Assembly: GCA_004347685.1 (NCBI GenBank)
Contig: SLTJ01000041.1
Span: forward strand, 62,001 to 126,000
DNA length: 64,000 nucleotides
Source of the DNA: Clostridia bacterium
Lineage (GTDB): Bacteria; Bacillota; DSM-521; Neomoorellales; SLTJ01
Reading direction: 5' to 3'
The position numbers and the translations under genes are program-made. The notes below the pieces were generated by a model. The model was not told the DNA's origin and made no database searches. It saw nothing but the letters and a program-made list of their open reading frames with translations. Below, one piece after another: positions 54,786 through 62,978 of this stretch. Within the stretch, counting starts at the first letter, position 1; each line of letters begins with the position of its first letter.

Positions 54786-54839
54786 ATCTTCCCTTCACCC
54801 CTTATATTTCCCGAGCAGTTTCCCCTGGAGTCTATCGGC

Positions 54840-55481
54840 TTATTCTAACGGCTTCGCTCGTGGGGAGCAAATACGCAAGTTTTCCAGCGTACCCTTTACC
54901 ATCCAGAATAGCTTTTTCGCCGTCTCGCCTTCTCCTTCGTCGTCACCGCCGGCGGCCACGGCGTTCAGCGACAGGAAGGGAATCCCCTGCTCCCACGCCA
55001 GAGCCGCCACCCGGGATTGCGGCCGGCTAACGCCAAACAACTCCGGATGGGCTTCGCCCCGGGGAGCCTCGGCCCATAACTGGGCCACCAGCACCTTGCC
55101 CGGCAGGGCTTGGGCGAGTTCCTCGCCTGATTTCAAGGCCAGGTCAATCAGGCGGTCATAGCTGGCGCACACCTGACCATCTTCTAGGTGAACCTCTCCA
55201 GAGAGGAGGATGTCTGGGGTCTTTAGGTAGGGTACCGGCGTTTCCACCCGGCCAACGCCGATAATATATTGCACCGGTGCGAGTTCCGGAGGGAAGTATG
55301 TCGCGCCTGCCTCCCAGACTAACAACCCCGTTTCCCACCCGGCCAGTCGCCCCGTAATAAGGCCATTTACACCTCCCGCCGGCTCCGGGTGCGCCATGTT
55401 TTCCCGGAGCAACCCGGTAAAAGCCGGCAGGCTGCTGATAATGGATACGTCCATCTTGAAAATCAAGGCACCTCTTTTCAC
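54840..55481 (-). CDS. Hypothetical protein of the ileS operon (213 aa)
   Basis: I do not recognise a family. An initial segment KMDVSIISSLPAFTGLLREN is followed by alternating strands and helices (YIIGVGRVETPVPYLKTPDI, LLSGEVHLEDGQVCASYDRL, KVLVAQLWAEAPRGEAHPEL), then an acidic loop GGDDEGEGE and a final helix. There is no signal peptide and no convincing membrane helix. The start GTG overlaps the DUF167 stop as GTGA, so the two are translationally coupled. Its constant company is DUF167, divIVA and ileS, but that does not show a role. Confidence 0.7.
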   Translation of the reverse strand: MKRGALIFKMDVSIISSLPAFTGLLRENMAHPEPAGGVNGLITGRLAGWETGLLVWEAGATYFPPELAPVQYIIGVGRVETPVPYLKTPDILLSGEVHLEDGQVCASYDRLIDLALKSGEELAQALPGKVLVAQLWAEAPRGEAHPELFGVSRPQSRVAALAWEQGIPFLSLNAVAAGGDDEGEGETAKKLFWMVKGTLENLRICSPRAKPLE

Positions 55482-55771
55482 CGTTCTGGCTCAAACCTGG
55501 CCGCAAAAGCCTGCAGGCTGATCCCGGCTATCTCTATCTCCTTTCGCCGGCTGGCCAGGCCCGAGACGATACGTACCGCCCCTGGCCGCACTCCGAAAAA
55601 CTCCGCCAGCAGTTCCCGCAGGGTGTCATTGGCCCGGCCCGCTACCGGCGGCGCCGTAACATTTACCCGTAACAAATCCCCCTCTCCCAGGGAAATCCGG
55701 TTCCTGGCCGAACCCGGCTGCACCCGGACCGGAAAGCGCACACCGCCGGGGATTTCTTTACCGGCCGGCAT
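55478..55771 (-). CDS. DUF167 / YggU-family protein
   Basis: A 97-aa alpha/beta protein: RVQPGSARNRISLGEGDLLR, VNVTAPPVAGRANDTLRELL and VSGLASRRKEIEI are the YggU signature. Its function is unknown; the structure resembles nucleic-acid binding folds. The start overlaps divIVA by 14 bases, and its stop overlaps the next gene's start. Confidence 0.92.
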   Translation of the reverse strand: MPAGKEIPGGVRFPVRVQPGSARNRISLGEGDLLRVNVTAPPVAGRANDTLRELLAEFFGVRPGAVRIVSGLASRRKEIEIAGISLQAFAARFEPER

Positions 55772-56252
55772 CCGGGTCTGCTCCTTCCAATCCTTCCAAG
55801 GCCGCCGCAGCCTCCTCCTGCCCCTCAGTCAGCTCCAGTTGGGCCACCAGGAAGGCTCGCAGGCGGGCCCGCAGGGCCTGGTATTTCTTGCCAAGGGCCT
55901 CCAGTTCCTCCAAGGCCTGCCGGTGCCGGGCGGCGTCCTCGGCCTGGAGGGACGCCATTTCCTGCCGGGCGACCGCCAGCATCGCCTCGGCTTCCCGGGC
56001 TGCACTGGCTTTAACCCCCTCCGCCGCCTGCTGGGCCACCACCAGAGTGGACTGCAATGTCTCCTCCAGGCTCTGGTAATGCTTTAGTTTTTCCTCCAGC
56101 CGTTGTAAACTCTCCCGCAATTCCTGGTTTTCGCGGTATAGTTCCTCATAGCCCCGGCCTATCTCGTCCAGGAACCTGTCCACTTCTTTCTGATCGTACC
56201 CGCGAAAGGACCGGCTGAATTCACGGTTCTGGATATCTAACGGGGTAAGCAC
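55758..56252 (-). CDS. divIVA: DivIVA-domain cell-pole/division protein
   Basis: 164 aa. LTPLDIQNREFSRSFRGYDQ and KEVDRFLDEIGRGYEELYREN form the N-terminal membrane-curvature-sensing motif with conserved Phe and Tyr; the rest is coiled coil (about 60-150). DivIVA binds strongly curved membrane at poles and septa. It occupies its usual place after ylmH. The C-terminal part (GLEGADPDAGR) is short. Confidence 0.93.
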   Translation of the reverse strand: MLTPLDIQNREFSRSFRGYDQKEVDRFLDEIGRGYEELYRENQELRESLQRLEEKLKHYQSLEETLQSTLVVAQQAAEGVKASAAREAEAMLAVARQEMASLQAEDAARHRQALEELEALGKKYQALRARLRAFLVAQLELTEGQEEAAAALEGLEGADPDAGR

Positions 56253-56336
56253 GGTTCGCCACTCCTCGCCCGGAGGTGGTTAAAGACTTCGTCTATTCCC
56301 AGCCCCCGGGAAATCTGCCACATGCTCCTAAGAGAA

Positions 56337-57122
56337 CTACATCAGCCGCTGGATCTTCACATATAGCCGGTTCTTGCGGCTGACACCGCCGATTTCTTCC
56401 ACGACAATTCGACCCCGACCCCGGCAGGAGATTACTTCCCCGGCCTTCACCTGGTAGTCGGGCTTATTCACCACCCGCCAGTTAACCCGCACCTTTTCCG
56501 CCTTTATCTCCCTCTCCATCCGGGAACGTGACAGGCCGAAGCCCTGGCTGGCAATGGCATCCAAGCGGGGAGAGGCGACCGTGGTTCTGATTTCCTTACT
56601 GCGCTGGCCGGGAATGTCCAGTTCGTCGCGGCTGAGTTCCCGCACCCTGGCCGGAGAACGTCCCACCAGCTTCAGGTGCCCGCAGAGATACGCTACCAAA
56701 GATCTGTCAACCACCGCCTGGCACCGGTTATCCTGTACCAGCAGGTCGCCCACCTTCTCCCGGCGTACCCCCAGCCCTAGAACAGCCCCCAAAAAATCAC
56801 GGTGAGTAAGCCCGGCAGCCGCCTGACCGGTTTCGATTTGCACGTAACCCGTATTGGGATCCACCATCCCGGCGTCAAAAAAGGCCGGAGCCATAATCAG
56901 GCGCTGCCTTTCGGCCCCGGGGTAACCCCCGTAAAGGCGGAAATTCAAGCCAGCCAGGGAGAAGATCCTTTCCCGGCACCACTGGGCCTGCCCCGGATCT
57001 AGGAAATCGCTGACCGCCGGCTGCGCCGCGGTTTCCACCCTGGCTACCAGATCGAGCAAATGCCGGAGGGCCAGCTTCTCCTCGTCGGGCACGCCGGCCA
57101 GTAACCCTTCATACCCGGACAC
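56337..57122 (-). CDS. ylmH: YlmH-family RNA-binding (S4) protein
   Basis: 261 aa. N-terminal region VSGYEGLLAGVPDEEKLALR and LNFRLYGGYPGAERQRL, then HRDFLGAVLGLGVRREKVGD, and a C-terminal S4 domain, ASQGFGLSRSRMEREIKAEK. YlmH binds stalled 50S ribosomal complexes in Firmicutes. The real start is GTG 57122, overlapping the yggT stop by one base (TAGTG); the frame upstream is shadow of yggT. Length and order fit. Confidence 0.93.
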   Translation of the reverse strand: MSGYEGLLAGVPDEEKLALRHLLDLVARVETAAQPAVSDFLDPGQAQWCRERIFSLAGLNFRLYGGYPGAERQRLIMAPAFFDAGMVDPNTGYVQIETGQAAAGLTHRDFLGAVLGLGVRREKVGDLLVQDNRCQAVVDRSLVAYLCGHLKLVGRSPARVRELSRDELDIPGQRSKEIRTTVASPRLDAIASQGFGLSRSRMEREIKAEKVRVNWRVVNKPDYQVKAGEVISCRGRGRIVVEEIGGVSRKNRLYVKIQRLM

Positions 57123-57379
57123 TAGAGCGTGAGCACCACCTGAATGACCACCCTCTCTACCAGATACAGGACCAGCATGGCGGCAAAGGGAGAAAAGTCT
57201 ACCGGACCCACGGCCAGCCACCGGCGGAAAGGCCGCAGGACCGGTTCGGTAACTTCGTAAATAAAATCCGTCAGGATATTCCCCCGGCTCACGGGAAACC
57301 ATGACAGGACGACCCTGACGAGGACAAGGAGTTCCATCATTTGAAAGATAATGTGGATCACCTGAACGACAAAATACAC
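57122..57379 (-). CDS. yggT: YggT-family membrane protein
   Basis: 85 aa with two hydrophobic helices: the first spans about residues 1-25 (VVQVIHIIFQMMELLVLVRV), the second about 60-84 (FAAMLVLYLVERVVIQVVL), with the loop SWFPVSRGNILTDFIYEVTE carrying the conserved EPVLRPFR. This family affects K+ tolerance and division; the mechanism is unclear. It lies 10 bases after proC. Confidence 0.95.
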   Translation of the reverse strand: MYFVVQVIHIIFQMMELLVLVRVVLSWFPVSRGNILTDFIYEVTEPVLRPFRRWLAVGPVDFSPFAAMLVLYLVERVVIQVVLTL

Positions 57380-57389
57380 TACTCCACCC

Positions 57390-58187
57390 CTATTCGCCCA
57401 GCTCTCCGGCCCGTTTTACGGCCTGGGCTACGGCCTCCATGACGGCTCCCCTGACGCCGGCTTTTTCCAATACCTCCAACCCGGCCATGGTTGTCCCCCC
57501 GGGTGAGGTAACCATATCTTTTAATTCGGCCGGGTGACGACTGCTGGTAGCCACCATGCCGGCGGCTCCAGCCACCGTAACCGCCGCCATTTGCCGGGCC
57601 GCTGCCCGGGGCAGCCCCTGCCGTACCCCGGCGTCAATCAGGGCTTCCACAAACAGAAAGACATACCCTGGACCGCTGCCGCTCAGGCCGGTGGCTGCAT
57701 TCAGCAGTTCTTCCGCGAGAACAATAGTTTCGCCTACTGAAGCAAAAATCTGTCGCGCTCTCTCTAGCGACACTGCCTCCACCCCGGGCCCCGGACTGAG
57801 GACTGAGATGCCCTGACCGATAAGGCACGGCGTATTGGGCACTACCCGCACTACCGGCGTCCCGACCGGGAGAAGCTCAGCCAGTTGCGCCAAGGGTACC
57901 CCGGTAACAATGGAGATAAAAAGCTGCTGCGGACGGAAATGGCCCTGGAGCGGAGCCACGGCCTGCCTCCATACCTGCGGCTTCACCGCCAAAATGACCG
58001 TGTCCGCTTGCGCAACCACTTCATTATTGTCTGCGACAACCGCCACCCCATATTCCTGGGACAGCCAGGACTGCCTGGCCGGGTTGGGTTCCCCCACCCG
58101 GATGTCTGCGGCTGTACTCCGGCCGCTGCGCAGTACTCCGGCGATCAGGGCCTCGGCCATGGCCCCCCCGCCAATGAAACCAAGCAC
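57390..58187 (-). CDS. proC: Pyrroline-5-carboxylate reductase
   Basis: Last step of proline synthesis. LGFIGGGAMAEALIAG (Rossmann GxGxxA region), AVKPQVWRQAV, and SGSGPGYVFLFVEALIDAGV with VTSPGGTTMAGLEVLEKAG (proline/P5C binding). 265 aa. Start GTG 58187. It is located between sepF and yggT, as in many Firmicutes. The C-terminal oligomer helix is present. Confidence 0.97.
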   Translation of the reverse strand: MLGFIGGGAMAEALIAGVLRSGRSTAADIRVGEPNPARQSWLSQEYGVAVVADNNEVVAQADTVILAVKPQVWRQAVAPLQGHFRPQQLFISIVTGVPLAQLAELLPVGTPVVRVVPNTPCLIGQGISVLSPGPGVEAVSLERARQIFASVGETIVLAEELLNAATGLSGSGPGYVFLFVEALIDAGVRQGLPRAAARQMAAVTVAGAAGMVATSSRHPAELKDMVTSPGGTTMAGLEVLEKAGVRGAVMEAVAQAVKRAGELGE

Positions 58188-58212
58188 GGTTATCTATTAT
58201 CCCCCTCCCTCA

Positions 58213-58602
58213 CTACATGGCGGCTGTCCCCAGTTCGTACAACTGCTCACCGGTCAGCTCAATCCCCTGGGGGGCCAACACGAAGACCGCCTGCGTGACT
58301 TTGACCATCCGCCCTTCCAAAGCATAAACCGTGCCGCCAAGAAAGTCAATGATCCGCTGAGCCTCGGTACGCGGAGTGTTTTCCAGATTAAGCACCACCG
58401 GGCAACGGTTACGCAAGGCCTCCGCTATCTTCTGCACGTCGGCGTACTCCAGGGGGTGAAACAGGCATACCTTTACCGACCGGGCCGACGGGAGACGAAT
58501 GATATTGGAACGCTGCGTTTCATTCTCTGGCTCCCATGATTCTTCCTCTACCTCTTCCTCCAGTCCTAAGAAGGACCACACCCTATTGAAAAAGCTGGCC
58601 AA
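58213..58602 (-). CDS. sepF: Cell division protein SepF
   Basis: 129 aa. MASFFNRVWSFLGLEEEVEE is the membrane-targeting amphipathic start; SARSVKVCLFHPLEYADVQK, ALRNRCPVVLNLENTPRTEA and IIDFLGGTVYALEGRMVKVT build the SepF ring-forming core. It tethers FtsZ to the membrane. The TTG start at 58602 has GGAGGTAAGG upstream. It follows yggS, as in Bacillus ylmEF. Confidence 0.96.
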   Translation of the reverse strand: MASFFNRVWSFLGLEEEVEEESWEPENETQRSNIIRLPSARSVKVCLFHPLEYADVQKIAEALRNRCPVVLNLENTPRTEAQRIIDFLGGTVYALEGRMVKVTQAVFVLAPQGIELTGEQLYELGTAAM

Positions 58603-58658
58603 AAACCCTTACCTCCTTCACCCCGCCGCCATAAGGCTTCGCCACACCCGGCCGCCTC

Positions 58659-59348
58659 CTAACGCCGGCCAAAAATCGCGGTCCCTATCCGCACCATATT
58701 GCTCCCCTCTTCGATGGCCACTTCAAAATCCTGGCTCATGCCCATGGACAAATACTGCATTTCTACCCCCGGCCTAGCGCCCGCGGCTATTCTTTCCCCC
58801 AGGAGGCGAAGTTCCCTGAAGACAGGACGAGTATCTTCGGAGTTGCCTGTGAGGGGGGCGATGGTCATCAGACCACATACCTTCAGCCGGGGATAGTCGG
58901 CCAGCCGGTGCAAAAAGGGCATAACCTCTCCCGGGGCCAAACCGTGTTTGCTGATCTCCCCGGCCACGTTTACCTGCAGCAACACCCTTATCGCTTCCTG
59001 GTCGGTCCTTTCGGCCTGCCTCTGGAGTTCAGCCGCCAGCCCCAGCCGGTCCAGGGAATGGATAAGGTGAACCCATGGCAGTAATTGCCGTACCTTGTTG
59101 GTCTGCAGGTAGCCGATAAGATGCCATTCCACCGCGTGGCCAAGCTGGGCATACTTGGCAACAGCCTCCTGCACCCGGTTCTCACCCACGGCCGTAACCC
59201 CGGAGGCTATCGCCTCCTGCATTCTCTCCACCGGGACATTCTTGGTAACCGATATGAGCCGCACTTGGGAAGGATCCCGGCCCGACCGCCGGCAGGCGGC
59301 CGCAATCCGCTCCCCGACCCTTGCCAGATTGGCCGCAATCTCGCTCAT
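58659..59348 (-). CDS. yggS: YggS-family pyridoxal phosphate homeostasis protein
   Basis: 229 aa alanine-racemase-like barrel. LISVTKNVPVERMQEA holds the PLP Lys, VGENRVQEAVAKY, WHLIGYLQTNKVRQ and MSMGMSQDFEVAIEEGSNMV follow. It controls free PLP. Start ATG 59348; the longer frame upstream is shadow of the pgeF gene. It lies 59 bases after pgeF. Confidence 0.95.
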   Translation of the reverse strand: MSEIAANLARVGERIAAACRRSGRDPSQVRLISVTKNVPVERMQEAIASGVTAVGENRVQEAVAKYAQLGHAVEWHLIGYLQTNKVRQLLPWVHLIHSLDRLGLAAELQRQAERTDQEAIRVLLQVNVAGEISKHGLAPGEVMPFLHRLADYPRLKVCGLMTIAPLTGNSEDTRPVFRELRLLGERIAAGARPGVEMQYLSMGMSQDFEVAIEEGSNMVRIGTAIFGRR

Positions 59349-59407
59349 GGTTGTTCTACACCCATATTCAGGAATCCTTCCATATTCCAAAACCGGTGCC
59401 GAATTTT

Positions 59408-60259
59408 TCAGGCCAGGCCTATCAGGGTGGCAAAACGACCGGTCACGCCCCCGGCGGCCCGGTACGAGAAAAAGGCCTGGTGGTGACAGGAGGTACAGGC
59501 GTCCGCCACCTGGATATTGCCGGGGACGACACCGGCCTCGGCCAGGGCCAGGACATTGGCCCCGGCCAGGTCCAGGTAGCCCTTTCCTTCCCGATACCGC
59601 CAAACCTGACCCCAGGCCGGCCCGAAGGCCTGTTCACCAGCCGTTCTTACCTCTTCACCCACCTGGTAACAGCATGGGCCAATATGCGGTCCCAGACATA
59701 CCTGGCAGGACTCCGCCCGGGTGCCAAAGGACCGGCACATCACCTCCAGGACGGCCTGCGGGGTTTTTAGCACCGTACCCCGCCACCCGGCATGGGCCAG
59801 GCCGATAACGCGGTTTTCCGGATCAAAGATCAGCACCGGCACGCAGTCGGCAAAATAGGCGGCCAGCACTACCCCCGGGGCATTAGTGACCATACCGTCT
59901 GTCTGCGGCAGGGCTGTGGAGTGAGTTACCGCCCCCCGCCCCTGGTCCTTGGCTCCTACCACGGCTACCTGCCGGCCGTGGACTTGCCCAGCACTTACCC
60001 ACGTCTCCCAGGGAAACCCGGTATCTTCCCCTACCCGGCGCCGGTTCTCCCGCACCGCGACCTCGTCGTCGCCAACGTGATAGGCGAGGTTCAGGCTGGA
60101 ATACGGCCCCGCACTGACTCCGCCCCGGCGGCCGGTAAAAAAGGCCCTGACACCAAAGGACGCCCATTCGGCCACCTGGTAGAGTTCTACCTGGCTGTCT
60201 GTAGCTGGGAACAAGGCTGTCCTTGGTGGAGACGGAGCGGGTGCAGTTCCCGGATCCAA
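59408..60259 (-). CDS. pgeF: Peptidoglycan editing factor PgeF (YfiH/laccase-fold)
   Basis: 283 aa. SAGQVHGRQVAVV, FADCVPVLIFDP and LAHAGWRGTVLKTP, then GPHIGPCCYQVGEEV place the metal-binding His and Cys in the polyphenol oxidase/YfiH family, now known to edit peptidoglycan precursors. TTG 60259 with GGAGG eight bases upstream is the start; GTG 60268 overlaps the SD. It is the first gene of the minus run, with a divergent TCS promoter region upstream. Confidence 0.95.
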   Translation of the reverse strand: MDPGTAPAPSPPRTALFPATDSQVELYQVAEWASFGVRAFFTGRRGGVSAGPYSSLNLAYHVGDDEVAVRENRRRVGEDTGFPWETWVSAGQVHGRQVAVVGAKDQGRGAVTHSTALPQTDGMVTNAPGVVLAAYFADCVPVLIFDPENRVIGLAHAGWRGTVLKTPQAVLEVMCRSFGTRAESCQVCLGPHIGPCCYQVGEEVRTAGEQAFGPAWGQVWRYREGKGYLDLAGANVLALAEAGVVPGNIQVADACTSCHHQAFFSYRAAGGVTGRFATLIGLA

Positions 60260-60390
60260 GAGTTTCACCTCCAGATAGACGCCCTACCACCTTCGCGGCA
60301 CCACCCACGACCCCACGGCCAGATGTTTAGTTAATCTTACCGTTTTCCTGGGCTGGCGTCAAGCAACGGGAGGAATCCGAAAAATTTCAT

Positions 60391-60420
60391 TTGGAATTAT
60401 GGCGGTACTGGAGTTATAAT
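60391..60420 (+). promoter_or_regulatory. Promoter of the two-component operon
   Basis: TTGGAA, 18 bases, TATAAT. The leader (about 100 bases) has an AGGCCTTTAAGCCT hairpin but no known riboswitch. Confidence 0.7.
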
Positions 60421-60523
60421 ATAGGTAAAGGCAGAACCCCCTTAGGCCTTTAAGCCTATTACGGCTGGCGCTCGAGGGTCGGACCTGAACCGAAGCCCTG
60501 ACGGCTCCAGGGGGGATCTCTGC

Positions 60524-61924
60524 GTGACTCTTATTGACCTGCTCAACTTTGTTCTGGGGCTGGCATACTTTATCACCGGCTTTGTTATTATGTTGCAGTT
60601 CTTCCAGTACCGGGAGCTCAGTGAGTTGAAGATCGTCAACAACCTCTGGCTGCTGGGTATGTTCGGGCTCCTCCTTGGCGTCAGCCTGTGGCTGCAGTTT
60701 TTTCTGCCTTTCCTCCCGCCGGAGGCGGTACAAGCCGAGTACGTGATGCTGCTCCAGGTCCTGGCGGGGGCGGCGGCGTATGCGTTATTCTATTTCTACG
60801 GAGCGCGCCTCCTGCGCATTACCAACCCCCGGTACCGCCGGTGGCAGGCGACCAGTTTTTTCTTGGTAATTCTGTGGCTGGCGATTTTTATGCTGGCGGC
60901 CGTTTACTACCAGGATCGCCAGGAATGGCTGCGCAGCAGCATGGCTTGGGCCAATTACCTGCTCGGCCTGCCGGGTGTGCTACTGGTGGCCCTGGCTTTC
61001 AGCAGCCAATTGCACCAGTTCCGCCATGAGGCCGAGCCTTTTCTCAACCACTGTCTGCACGGAGCCATAGCTTGCCTGGCCGTGTATGCCGCCATCACCA
61101 TGGTCAGAATACCGTACACCCCGTTGGGAGAATTCTTTTTCGGCGACCAGACTGCGAACCTGGTGGACATACTGCTTCAGGTTCTCCTGGCCTTGTGCGG
61201 GCTGGTGTTGAGCTGTTTCATCCTGAGAATCATGCAGATTTTCGACCTGGAAAACTGCCGTAAACTGGAGGATGCGCAACGAAAACAGGCAATTCTCCAG
61301 GAGAGGTTGCGCATCGGCCGCGACCTCCACGATGGGGTAATCCAGTCTATCTATGGCACCGGATTGCAGATCGAGCAAGCCCTGCGCAAGCTGGACCCGG
61401 CCAGCCCGGCCGCCGCGTCCCTCGTCTGCTCCCTGCAGGACATGGACCGGGTGATTGAAGACATCCGGGGCTATATCATGAAGCTCTCGCCCATGCAGGA
61501 GGAGACAGGCGGCCCCACGCGGGCACTCCAATCCCTCTTTACCGAATTTACCCGGCGCTCCGGTATTCCGGCCGACGTGAAGTTTATCGGCCGCCTGGAC
61601 GGGGCCGTAGAAGCCGATGTTTTTCACCACCTTTACCACGTGCTTAAAGAGGCCCTGGCCAATATTACCCGGCATGCCCGTGCCGGCACGGTGGAGGCTA
61701 TGATCGAGGTGCGGCCTGGGGAACTTCACTGTACCCTGCGGGACGACGGCATTGGCCTACCCCGGATCTTTCCTCTCGGCGGGTACGGGTTGCGCAACAT
61801 CCGCGACCGCGTGGCCTGCCTGGGAGGGGAAGTAAAGTGGTCGAGTGAGCCCAAGAAGGGAACCGAACTGAGGATAAGACTCCCGCTGGGGGTGAGAAAT
61901 CATGCGATTGCTGATAGTGGATGA
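60524..61924 (+). CDS. Membrane sensor histidine kinase, HisKA_3 (NarL-type partner)
   Basis: 466 aa. Six to seven membrane helices in residues about 5-235 with only short outside loops, so it senses in or at the membrane. Phospho-acceptor: IGRDLHDGVIQSIYGTG with His269; HATPase region HVLKEALANITRHARAGT (N box) and LRDDGIGLPRIFPLGGYGLR (G boxes), the NarX/DesK-like organisation. GTG start behind AGGGGGG. It overlaps the response regulator by 23 bases. The signal is unknown. Confidence 0.93.
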   Translation: MTLIDLLNFVLGLAYFITGFVIMLQFFQYRELSELKIVNNLWLLGMFGLLLGVSLWLQFFLPFLPPEAVQAEYVMLLQVLAGAAAYALFYFYGARLLRITNPRYRRWQATSFFLVILWLAIFMLAAVYYQDRQEWLRSSMAWANYLLGLPGVLLVALAFSSQLHQFRHEAEPFLNHCLHGAIACLAVYAAITMVRIPYTPLGEFFFGDQTANLVDILLQVLLALCGLVLSCFILRIMQIFDLENCRKLEDAQRKQAILQERLRIGRDLHDGVIQSIYGTGLQIEQALRKLDPASPAAASLVCSLQDMDRVIEDIRGYIMKLSPMQEETGGPTRALQSLFTEFTRRSGIPADVKFIGRLDGAVEADVFHHLYHVLKEALANITRHARAGTVEAMIEVRPGELHCTLRDDGIGLPRIFPLGGYGLRNIRDRVACLGGEVKWSSEPKKGTELRIRLPLGVRNHAIADSG

Positions 61925-62543
61925 CCACGAGATAGTGCGGATAGGTCTGCGGTCTCTTTTCAGCCAGCAGCCGGGTTTTGAGGTGGCGGGAGAAGCGGCT
62001 TCGGTGGCCGAAAGCATGGCCATGGTGGAGGAACTGCGGCCGGACGTGGTCTTGATGGACGTGCGGCTGCCGGACGGCAGTGGCATTGAAGCCTGCCGGG
62101 CCGTCCTGGAGAGATTCCCGCACGTCAAAGTGCTGATCCTCACTTCTTATGCTGACGAGGAGGCGGTGGTAGCGGCAGTCATGGCCGGCGCCCATGGCTA
62201 CGTGTTGAAAAAGATTTGGAGCCACGACCTGCTGGCGGCCGTCGAGCAGGTGGCTCGCGGGCAGACCTTGATGGACCAGGAGATGGTAAGAAAAGCTCTT
62301 CGCCACGTCCAGGAGCGGGCCGGCCTTGACCAGCTTACGGCCCAGGAAAAAAAAGTCCTCACCTTGATGGGGGAGGCCAAAACCAACCGCCAGATAGCAG
62401 AGACTCTTTTCTTAAGCGAGAAGACGGTGCGCAATTATGTTACCAGCATCTTGCACAAGCTTGACCTCAGCAACCGGGCTCAGGCCGCCATTTTTGTCCA
62501 GAAACACGGCCTCCTCACCACGTCACCGGGCTCTGAGCCGTGA
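61902..62543 (+). CDS. NarL/LuxR-family response regulator
   Basis: 213 aa. Receiver with DDHEIVRIGLR and phospho-Asp53 in VVLMDVRLPDGSG, Thr/Lys in LTSYADEEAVVAA and VLKKIWS; LuxR HTH at about 146-200 (LTAQEKKVLTLMGEAKTNRQ then IAETLFLSEKTVRNYVTSIL). Partner of the kinase just upstream. Its likely operator may be the palindrome at 62863. The 3' end overlaps the antisense 54-aa ORF by 29 bases. Confidence 0.96.
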   Translation: MRLLIVDDHEIVRIGLRSLFSQQPGFEVAGEAASVAESMAMVEELRPDVVLMDVRLPDGSGIEACRAVLERFPHVKVLILTSYADEEAVVAAVMAGAHGYVLKKIWSHDLLAAVEQVARGQTLMDQEMVRKALRHVQERAGLDQLTAQEKKVLTLMGEAKTNRQIAETLFLSEKTVRNYVTSILHKLDLSNRAQAAIFVQKHGLLTTSPGSEP

Positions 62544-62679
62544 ACAGGGCATAAACCAGGAGACCGGCCAGGAAAGAAAAGATGACTATGCCCGTTCCGA
62601 TCCCAATACCAGCGGCCCTCTTCGCGCCCAACTTCTCAGCCCCCCACGCCATGCCTAACATGAGCAAAAAGACGTCCAC
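62515..62679 (-). CDS. Small predicted membrane protein (54 aa)
   Basis: A short reverse-strand reading frame, starting GTG at 62679 with AAAGGAGGTG about 11 bases before it, a perfect Shine-Dalgarno. The product has two hydrophobic stretches: VFLLMLGMAWGAEKLG and AAGIGIGTGIVIFSFLAGLL, ending in AQSPVTW. I do not recognise a family. It faces the response regulator and overlaps its 3' end by 29 bases antisense, so the two transcripts collide. The ribosome site and hydrophobic pattern support it; the lack of homology evidence keeps confidence moderate. Confidence 0.6.
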   Translation of the reverse strand: MDVFLLMLGMAWGAEKLGAKRAAGIGIGTGIVIFSFLAGLLVYALFTAQSPVTW

Positions 62680-62862
62680 GGGGTTAGTACACCTCCTTTG
62701 GCCTCAATGGACTCCAGCCTCAGGAAAATCCTTTGGGCGGGTGGCCGCCTGCGGGCTCTGCCTCCAGGATTTCCTTGCGGTTAATGGCCGGTACGGCTCA
62801 GCCTTCAGCTAGGATTTATTTACCTAAAGTTTAGCATCAACTGTCCTGCCGCAGTAGAGATC

Positions 62863-62887
62863 AATGTCCTGATAATATCAGGACATT
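62863..62887. promoter_or_regulatory. 25-bp perfect inverted repeat
   Basis: AATGTCCTGAT-AAT-ATCAGGACATT, arms of 11 bases with a three-base centre. No U tract follows on either strand, so a protein-binding site is more likely than a terminator. It lies in the 299-base gap between the 54-aa gene and ylmC. Candidate binders are the NarL-type regulator nearby or an Fnr/DNR-like protein. Confidence 0.5.
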
Positions 62888-62896
62888 TGTCATAAA

Positions 62897-62919
62897 ACAA
62901 GAAGCTCGCCGAAGCGAGC
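62897..62919 (-). terminator. Terminator of ylmC
   Basis: GCTCGC/GCGAGC stem with a CGAA loop, followed on the minus strand by TTCTTGTTTT. It would end the sigG-spoIIR-ylmC transcript before the two-component region. Confidence 0.6.
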
Positions 62920-62978
62920 CATAAAAAAGAGGTACCCATAATTGTTGGAAAGCCAGGCGAAGTTTTTCGGGGCCACCC

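Noticed and set aside
54786-54839. Possible T-box leader for ileS
   Set aside because: Only 54 bases; no T-box sequence or antiterminator fits.
60421-60523. Possible riboswitch in the two-component leader
   Set aside because: I compared it with cyclic-di-GMP and fluoride consensus features and saw no match; only a simple hairpin.
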